Shown: positions 27,034 to 32,341 of the stretch, piece after piece
Layout: each line of letters starts with the position of its first letter
How positions within the stretch are numbered: position 1 is the first letter of the stretch
Assembly (NCBI GenBank): GCA_002726245.1
Contig: PBSM01000245.1
Location: 1 to 32,341 of the forward strand
From: Planctomycetaceae bacterium
GTDB lineage: Bacteria > Planctomycetota > Planctomycetia > Pirellulales > Pirellulaceae
Length of the DNA: 32,341 nt
Direction of reading: 5' to 3'
Position numbers and translations under genes: made by a program
Notes under the pieces: model-generated
The model's database searches: none
Told to the model about the DNA's origin: nothing
What the model saw: only the letters and a program-made list of their open reading frames with translations

Positions 27034-27312
27034 GTGGCAGTTCGCGTCAGTGTATGCGTTGTGTTAGTGTTGGCTGGTTGTGGCCACGATGAACCCGACA
27101 AAGATCCCATCCACGAGCTGTTCATAGTGACATCCAGAGCATTCCGTGAGAGCGTCACGGAGGATGAACTTGATATGCCGGCGATCGTCCGTGACACGAT
27201 GTGGCCTGATATTAAGAGCGGCGCTATTATTGGTGCAAAGATGGACCAATACGAGAAAGCAGTACTTGGACGTTTCCGCCGATCCCTTCGCCAACAGCAC
27301 GGGAAGGATTAG
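27034..27312 (+). CDS. Small putative lipoprotein
   Basis: 92 residues from GTG 27034. The N-terminus VSVCVVLVLAGCGHDEPDKD has a hydrophobic stretch and an LAGC lipobox, the lipid-attachment cysteine of a bacterial lipoprotein. The mature part is short and charged (DPIHELFIVTSRAFRESVTE, then RFRRSLRQQHGKD) with no further motif. No clear Shine-Dalgarno is seen, and the start abuts the TPR remnant. The frame could be spurious, but a lipobox in the correct position is suggestive. Family and function are unknown. Confidence 0.45.
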   Translation: MAVRVSVCVVLVLAGCGHDEPDKDPIHELFIVTSRAFRESVTEDELDMPAIVRDTMWPDIKSGAIIGAKMDQYEKAVLGRFRRSLRQQHGKD

Positions 27313-27404
27313 TGAATTCAGCGGATAACGATTAGCTTAGTTCTAGATCGATGTCGCTGATTGCCCATTGAAAAACAACGGGAAGCAAGTCCCTCATTCG
27401 ATAC

Positions 27405-27408
27405 GGAG
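27405..27408 (+). promoter_or_regulatory. Shine-Dalgarno GGAG fixing a GTG start
   Basis: GGAG seven bases before GTG 27416. It favours this start over the upstream TTG at 27368 for the membrane acyltransferase gene. Confidence 0.6.
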
Positions 27409-27415
27409 TCATTTC

Positions 27416-28654
27416 GTGGCAAAAGCGTCAGATCAGCGGTGCGGCGGCGAGTTCCAAAGTCCACGCCTGCAGTCGCTTGATGCGTATCGAGGCTTGATCA
27501 TGATCTCGCTCTCGTTCGCTGGATTCGGATTGGCCGCGACCGCAGGGAATCACCTTGAGAGCAACCCCGACTCAGGGCTGTGGCAGCAAATCCATTTTCA
27601 ATTCAGCCACGCTCAGTGGGTTGGCTGTTCGTATTGGGATTTGATCCAGCCCTCGTTTATGTTCATGGTCGGCGTCTCGATGGCCTATTCATATCTGGGC
27701 CGGCAACGGCGCGGCGATTCATACCGCAAGATGCTTGGACACGCCTTCACACGCTCGATCATCCTGATCGCTCTGAGTATCTTCTTGATGTCGAAATCGC
27801 GTGGGTATACCGACTGGAGCTTCATGAACGTTCTGGCACAGATCGGCCTCGGTTACACGTTTCTGTTTCTGCTGTGGGGCAAGTCCTTCAAAACACAGGC
27901 GGTAACCGGGGCGTTGATTCTTGCGGGAACCTGGATCGTATACGAAGTCTCGCCAAACTCGGGAATCGACCTGGCGAGCGGTTCACCGGAAGTCGGCGTC
28001 ACAGCAGAGTGGGCCGAGGAGAACTTGGAAGGCATCCACCCCGCATGGCACAAGAATGCCAACATCGGACACACGATCGATTGGTGGCTGTTGAATTCGT
28101 TTCCACGGCCGGAGCCATTTGAGTTCAACCAGGGCGGCTATCAGACGATCAACTTTATCCCCTCACTCGTCACCATGTTGTTTGGGCTCATGTGTGGCGA
28201 ACTGCTGAGGTCCGAGCGCCGTGAGTACCAGAAGCTCGGCATTCTCATCGCGGCAGGAATCCTGGGACTTGTCGTGGGGCAGTTGCTGCACGTGACCGGA
28301 GTCTGTCCGCTGGTGAAGCGCATCTGGACTCCGTCATGGGCGTTGTTTTCCACTGGCTCGTGTTGCCTGATCCTCGCAGGGCTGTTTGCCGTGATCGACA
28401 TGTGTGGATTTCGACGATGGACCTTCCCGCTGGTCGTCGTTGGCATGAATTCGATTGCCATCTACTGCATGAGCATGTCGCTTAAGCCCTGGACGGCGAG
28501 GCAACTGCAAACCCATCTTGGGGATGAGCTCTTCACGCTCTACGGTGGCATCGACTCGGCTTTCGCGCCGACGATTCAAGCAGTGATGGTCGGGACTGTG
28601 TTCTGGCTGGTCTGCTACTACATGTACCGCAACAAGTTCTTCATTCGCATTTGA
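27416..28654 (+). CDS. HGSNAT/DUF5009-like multi-pass membrane acyltransferase
   Basis: 412 residues from GTG 27416. About ten hydrophobic segments are visible. The opening LQSLDAYRGLIMISLSFAGF is the conserved start of the heparan-alpha-glucosaminide N-acetyltransferase / DUF5009 family. HAQWVGCSYWDLIQPSFMFM followed by VGVSMAYSYL carries the conserved W-x-G...DLI.P...F.VG motif with its family His. The C-terminus (WLVCYYMYRNKFFIRI) ends in a transmembrane helix. Members move acetyl groups across membranes onto glucosamine ends of heparan-like glycans; bacterial members are mostly uncharacterised, so the substrate is inferred. It fits a glycan-processing neighbourhood. A hairpin follows directly after its stop codon. 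Confidence 0.8.
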   Translation: MAKASDQRCGGEFQSPRLQSLDAYRGLIMISLSFAGFGLAATAGNHLESNPDSGLWQQIHFQFSHAQWVGCSYWDLIQPSFMFMVGVSMAYSYLGRQRRGDSYRKMLGHAFTRSIILIALSIFLMSKSRGYTDWSFMNVLAQIGLGYTFLFLLWGKSFKTQAVTGALILAGTWIVYEVSPNSGIDLASGSPEVGVTAEWAEENLEGIHPAWHKNANIGHTIDWWLLNSFPRPEPFEFNQGGYQTINFIPSLVTMLFGLMCGELLRSERREYQKLGILIAAGILGLVVGQLLHVTGVCPLVKRIWTPSWALFSTGSCCLILAGLFAVIDMCGFRRWTFPLVVVGMNSIAIYCMSMSLKPWTARQLQTHLGDELFTLYGGIDSAFAPTIQAVMVGTVFWLVCYYMYRNKFFIRI

Positions 28655-28670
28655 TTTGGCGAAAGCCAAA
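28655..28670 (+). terminator. Short hairpin directly after the acyltransferase stop
   Basis: TTTGGC (28655-28660), tetraloop GAAA, GCCAAA (28665-28670), a 6-bp stem closed by a stable GNRA loop right after TGA 28652-28654. No T-run follows; terminator function is inferred. Confidence 0.45.
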
Positions 28671-29342
28671 GAAGCCAAAACGCGAGGCAGGCATGTTCCA
28701 TCAAGCTAGTTGGATTTCACCGCGGTGATCCAGCGACTCTTTATGACACTTCCGAGGGGACTGATACACACAAAGCTCCACCCAGATTGGTTATAAAGAA
28801 TCGGTGGCCAGCACACCCACCCGTTACGTCATCAACTTGACGACAGAGATGATCCTCATGGGACGATCGATCGGCCGCTCCCATTCCCTTTCAAAAACCA
28901 CCAGACGAGTGGAGCGCAGAACGTTCGCCTTCACAGTTTTTTCCCCTCCCTACTTGAAATCCGCATGGCAGTCACCGCCGCAGGTTAGAGAATTGGGTTT
29001 GGCGGCGACGCCTGCAGCCGATGCAAGCTTCGGCCGATCAGAAAACGGTCGTTTGGGGCGTGTGTCACGTCCAACGAGTTGTTGAGACGATTTATCGGTT
29101 GTCGGCGATTCCGGCCGGGATTGAGTGGCCAGCGTCGATGTACGCCACCGTCGTTTCTTGGGTCTCAAGCAGCGATGCTTTTGGTATTACAGATCGGAGC
29201 ACCTCACGACATCCAGGGACGAGAGTTGTTATCGCGCGCCGGCAATCCGATGACAGCAGCTACATTCGCCGTCTCGGACGTTGTCCATCCGGAAATGTGA
29301 TCGAAGAAACAAAATGGCCCGGGATTGGCTCGTTGGGTTGCG
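28671..29342. other. 672 bases without a recognisable gene
   Basis: Several frames of 70-150 codons are open here on both strands, but all are rich in Arg/Ser/Pro or lack recognisable motifs, start signals and family resemblance. The frame at 29021-29473 (+) continues antisense into the acetylesterase-like gene. I see no tRNA, repeat or strong promoter. The stretch could hold a decayed gene or regulatory RNA; I cannot support either. Confidence 0.4.
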
Positions 29343-30181
29343 TTACTTGCTGTCTTTCTTCACGAGCGAAATCGCCGCGTCAGCGAATCGTCTACCCAGG
29401 ATCTTGTATCCCTCAACAGAGTAGTGGAGATCGTCCACCACCTCTTTGCCCTTCACGCCCAATCCTGTGTTGAGGTCGTCTGTATCCACCCATACTGCAC
29501 GTGAGTCGGCATCCGCAACTCAACCTGAGCCTTTCGCACCATCGTCCAGTGGGAGAAGCGGGTGTTGTCGAGACAGTAATCACTGAGCCGACCGATGACG
29601 AAATTGACATCGGTGCGTCCCAGGTCTTCACTGAGTTGACTCTTCAAGCCTTTCAGGCTTGCGGCGTAGACTTGACCGTGCTCCTTTGAGTCTGCTTCGC
29701 CTTGCATCCAGACAAAGGTGACCGTTCCGATCTTCGTTCCTTCAATCGCAGTGTTGACTTCCTTCATGAGGCGATTGTACAGGTCACCGTTTGCTCGGCT
29801 CACAGGTCGTCGGTTCTTGGATCGACGTTGGGCTCGTTTGCTGGCCCGGCTTGTCTTCTCCACGCTATCGGGCGTTCTTGACCTGGTTCGACGAATGTCA
29901 GATATACTGGGTTGGCCCGCCGCATCGGATGCGGCAATCGCCGGTTTCCACTTCTTGTACCAGCGACGAATCGGTTGACCGCCTTTTGCGTCTTTGACAA
30001 CGATCACGTTATCCTTGCCGAACTCTTTGATCACTGTGGGCGTAAACGACTCGTTCAGTTCGAGCCGCGCCATGTTGGATTGGCCGGAGAGGATAAACAG
30101 ATGCTTTCCCTGTTCCGCTCCCTTGATGTACGACGCTGGACCCAGTGCGGCCAGGACGATAACAACCATTAACTTAGCCAT
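29343..30181 (-). pseudogene. Sialate-O-acetylesterase-like (SASA/DUF303) SGNH gene with frameshift and in-frame insertion
   Basis: Start ATG 30181 is supported by AGAGGA five bases upstream; a signal peptide (MAKLMVVIVLAALGPASYIK) follows. SASA motifs: HLFILSGQSNM (nucleophile Ser), GGQPIRRWYKKWKP, FVWMQGEAD and NFVIGRLSDY. Near 29515-29519 the frame is lost after QVEL. Adding one base there restores ADADSRAVWVDTDDLNTG and then DDLHYSVEGYKILGRRFADA, containing the catalytic Asp-x-x-His, ending at TAA 29343-29345. The span of 839 bases plus one gives 279 residues. In the uncorrected frame the protein ends at 29453 without its catalytic His. About 48 extra residues lie between KWKP and GDLYNRL. 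It is 71 bases downstream of the sulfatase gene, probably one operon. The enzyme class removes O-acetyl groups from sugars. Confidence 0.8.
29792..29938 (-). repeat. In-frame insertion of about 147 bases in the acetylesterase-like gene
   Basis: Family members pass almost directly from KWKPA to GDLYDRL. Here about 48 codons intervene, encoding a basic, Ser/Arg-rich linker (for example TSRASKRAQRRSKNRRPVSR). The DNA contains a perfect palindrome GCCGCATC-C-GATGCGGC in the first fifth of the insert, near 29919-29935. It keeps the reading frame. I did not find a second copy in the window. It may be a small repeat element or a local expansion. Confidence 0.45.
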
Positions 30182-30252
30182 AGTATTCCTCTCATTTTAT
30201 TGAACGCCCAACAAATCGTGATCAGCGGCAGGGCGTGCAAGACATCGCTCTG

Positions 30253-32034
30253 TTACTCTTGGAGAGAGTCATCCGAGTTTTTCTTAGCCCGTTCTTTTTT
30301 CCTCTTCTGCCGGGCTTTGCGGCGCTGTTCGCGGGTCGCGGGGATGTCCGCCTCCGGATTGGCGGGAGGACTGCCAACCGCTTCAAATCCCTTCTTGACC
30401 GGACGTAGCCGCTTCATTTGTTCGAGGTGCGGCTGAATCTTGGCGACCGGGACAGAGTCTTCACCCGGAACGAACTCCCCAAATGGCCGCTGCTGTGCTT
30501 TCGAATCGAATGTCAGAAATCCACGTAACTCGTCTAGCCGGTTCTGATACTTCGGATTTCGAGCGAGATTCTGCTTCTCAAGCGGATCCTTTGACAAGTT
30601 ATACAGTTGGTCGGATTCGAGACAGTGAGGTCTTTGCAACATGTGATTGGAGACGTTTTTGGCGCCGCCTGCGTAAGCCAACGCTCCCGGCAGCTTCGAG
30701 AGCTTCGCACGTTCGATCTGGCGGAACCGTTCCGCTCCATAGCGAATTGCAATGTACTTCCAGTCCTGCGTGCGAACGGCGCGCGCATCGCCGAGTTCGA
30801 AGAAAAGATGGTCCTGCACTTCGGCCCTTGGATCAGTCAGGATCGGCCTGATGCTTGTTCCGTCAATGCGATAGTACTTTGGAATGTCGGTACCTGCGAC
30901 ATCAAAGAACGTCGGCACCAAATCGGTGGTCTGAACCAGGCTGGTGCAGACCGAACCCCTGGGGATGACGTTGGGCCAGCGGATGATGAACGGGATGTTC
31001 GTGCCGTTGTGATCGTAGAGAGACCACTTGCCCTTCGTGCCATGATCCGAGACGAAGACAAACAGTGTGTCGTCGGCGATTCCCAATTGGTCCAATTTGT
31101 CGAGCATTACCCCGACTGTGGCGTCCATCCAGGTGATGCCGTTCGTTCCCTTTTCAAAGCCGGCCTCTTCGACCTGTTTGACGATGTCGTCGCGTGACAG
31201 AATTGTCTTGGGGATGCGGTCGAGCTTCCCGGCACCGGAAGTCAGTGGCTTCCCGAGCGAACTGTTCCAGTTTTTGCCGCCACCGTGCATCAGTGTAGTG
31301 CAGTAGTGCAGGTAGAACGGCTCATTCTTGTTGGTATCGATGAACTCAAGGGCGGCATCGAGCGTCCACTCGGGGTTATGATCGCTATAGGGATGCTTGA
31401 CATTTCCCCAATAGACGTGCTTGGCCCAGGAGAAGCCTCGGTCGGTGATCCACTTCCGGAACCAAAGTTCGTTATTGCGCCAGCCGGTGATCACTTCCGG
31501 AGCGTTCGGATCAACTCCCGTTTTGGCCGAAGCGTCGAACAGGCCGCGGCTGGTGAATTGGTCCGAGTTTTTTACCTGCGGGCCGACGTGCAGTTTACCG
31601 ACATGACCGGTCACATAGCCCGATAGCCGGAGTACGTTGCCGACATTCATGTTGTCTTCTTCGAGAGCGACGTTAAAGCCGGGAGCCCCGTGACGGTTCT
31701 TGGGATATTCTTCCAGGTAGGGTTTGAAGTACGAATTACCCGGGTAGCGGCCGGTGAACAGCGTGTACCGCGACGGCGTGCACACGTTTGATACGGTGTG
31801 TCCATTATCCAGGCGTATTCCCTCGCGTGCCAACCGATCGAGGTTGGGAGTCAGTACTTTACCGCCGTAGCAGGCGATCTCTTCTTTCACCATGTCATCG
31901 ACGACGAACAGGATGATATTGGGACGATTCTCCTGGGCGGCCTGCGCATAACGCTCCATTCCAAACACTGCGAATGTGACGATTGCCCCGATGACCATTC
32001 CCGTATTTACAGCGCGACTCACTCCAGTAATCAT
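30253..32034 (-). CDS. Exported C-type sulfatase
   Basis: 593 residues from ATG 32034, with AGAGG six bases upstream and a signal peptide or anchor (TGMVIGAIVTFAVFGMERYA). Sulfatase active site: ILFVVDDM (metal-binding Asp46/Asp47), VCTPSRYTLFTGR with the CxPxR signature whose Cys85 is converted to formylglycine, GKLHVG, and FVFVSDHGTKGKW (metal-binding Asp, His). The C-terminal sub-domain contains RTQDWKYIAI. The tail ends in a highly basic segment (QRRKARQKRKKERAKKNSDD) typical of planctomycete sulfatases. A formylglycine-generating enzyme must act in trans; none is in the window. The likely substrate is a sulfated polysaccharide. It is the first gene of a pair with the acetylesterase-like gene 71 bases downstream. 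Family firm, substrate unknown. Confidence 0.92.
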   Translation of the reverse strand: MITGVSRAVNTGMVIGAIVTFAVFGMERYAQAAQENRPNIILFVVDDMVKEEIACYGGKVLTPNLDRLAREGIRLDNGHTVSNVCTPSRYTLFTGRYPGNSYFKPYLEEYPKNRHGAPGFNVALEEDNMNVGNVLRLSGYVTGHVGKLHVGPQVKNSDQFTSRGLFDASAKTGVDPNAPEVITGWRNNELWFRKWITDRGFSWAKHVYWGNVKHPYSDHNPEWTLDAALEFIDTNKNEPFYLHYCTTLMHGGGKNWNSSLGKPLTSGAGKLDRIPKTILSRDDIVKQVEEAGFEKGTNGITWMDATVGVMLDKLDQLGIADDTLFVFVSDHGTKGKWSLYDHNGTNIPFIIRWPNVIPRGSVCTSLVQTTDLVPTFFDVAGTDIPKYYRIDGTSIRPILTDPRAEVQDHLFFELGDARAVRTQDWKYIAIRYGAERFRQIERAKLSKLPGALAYAGGAKNVSNHMLQRPHCLESDQLYNLSKDPLEKQNLARNPKYQNRLDELRGFLTFDSKAQQRPFGEFVPGEDSVPVAKIQPHLEQMKRLRPVKKGFEAVGSPPANPEADIPATREQRRKARQKRKKERAKKNSDDSLQE

Positions 32035-32295
32035 GTGCTGCCTCTGTAAATATTAAATTGTTGAGTTGTTCATTTCCGCATGGGTTTCTTGATTATCGGC
32101 TCCATCGAGTCGGGGCAAGTTTGTTGGTTCAATTGTAGACTAACAACGTTCCATCCTCGACTTAAACACCTATCAAGAGGTTCGGTTTCGACAAGAAGCT
32201 ACCTTGTTCTTCTCATCAATTGGCACGGTATATCCGTCGACGGCGATTCGGAACGGTGGTGTAACTTTCTTTCTGTACTTTCAACTGTTTGACAT
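32035..32295. promoter_or_regulatory. Upstream region of the sulfatase operon
   Basis: About 260 bases without a supported gene. The first 40 bases upstream of the sulfatase start are AT-rich, with TTTAATATTT near 32050-32060 on the minus strand, a plausible -10 area. A 70-codon frame at 32080-32292 (+) lacks motifs and a ribosome binding site and is not called. Confidence 0.35.
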
Positions 32296-32341
32296 TGCCG
32301 CCTTGCGTTTCGTGAGCCTGCGAACGAAAGGCAAGGCGGCA
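32296..32341. repeat. Long imperfect palindrome at the window edge
   Basis: TGCCGCCTTGC (32296-32306) pairs perfectly with GCAAGGCGGCA (32331-32341). After one mismatch, TTTCGT (32308-32313) pairs with ACGAAA (32324-32329), leaving a 10-base loop. An 18-position stem with one mismatch is far beyond chance. It may be a terminator of a gene outside the window or a second family of palindromic repeat, unrelated to the one at 14202-14644. Confidence 0.6.

Overview
This window looks like a planctomycete chromosome segment, probably of the Pirellulales type. The evidence is the set of protein families nearly confined to that phylum: a DUF1501 protein, a cytochrome-c/DUF1587/DUF1592/DUF1588/DUF1585 giant and a DUF1552 protein, together with many Tat-exported enzymes, a C-type sulfatase, BNR sialidases and moderately high GC. 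No rRNA, tRNA, CRISPR or integrase is visible.

Layout. 1-520: a partial gene end, a small hypothetical gene and a broken ParE-like toxin. 525-4849: an enolase-superfamily sugar-acid dehydratase (-), a divergent BNR sialidase-like protein (+), and a frameshifted Tat-secreted planctomycete protein (-). 5064-10285: a ceramidase-like/glycerophosphodiesterase fusion, a TIGR01777 epimerase (-), and an alpha/beta-hydrolase/SGNH-hydrolase fusion. 10521-17355: DUF1501, then the 1094-residue cytochrome-c/DUF1592 protein carrying two palindromic repeats inside its reading frame, then an antisense small-protein/HNH pair with a nonsense codon, then DUF1552. 17505-23419: a tight operon of a sialidase-like protein, a DUF5703/GH95-like protein (ATGA overlap) and a TIM-barrel glycosidase-like protein. 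23441-27312: a decayed zone with a truncated Gfo/Idh/MocA fragment, a Gfo/Idh/MocA gene broken by TAG, a dialkylglycine-decarboxylase-like aminotransferase, the antisense remnant of a large TPR protein, and a small putative lipoprotein. 27416-32034: an HGSNAT/DUF5009-like membrane acyltransferase, about 670 bases without a recognisable gene, and a minus-strand pair of sulfatase followed by a frameshifted sialate-O-acetylesterase-like gene.

How it fits together. Most intact genes encode exported hydrolases for decorated carbohydrates (sulfatase, sialidase-like, acetylesterase-like, GH95-like, TIM-barrel) plus cytoplasmic sugar-acid or amino-acid enzymes and a glucosaminide-acyltransferase-like membrane protein. 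I infer a scavenging region for sulfated or acylated glycans and lipid head groups; no SusC/SusD pair is present.

The most striking feature is decay plus small repeats. At least seven genes are broken or are remnants (two clean nonsense codons at conserved positions, three frameshifts, two deletion remnants). In contrast, two copies of one palindromic element are tolerated in frame within a single essential-looking open reading frame, and a third gene carries a roughly 48-residue in-frame insertion. I see no complete new defence or mobile system; the in-coding palindromes are the best candidate for something under-described.
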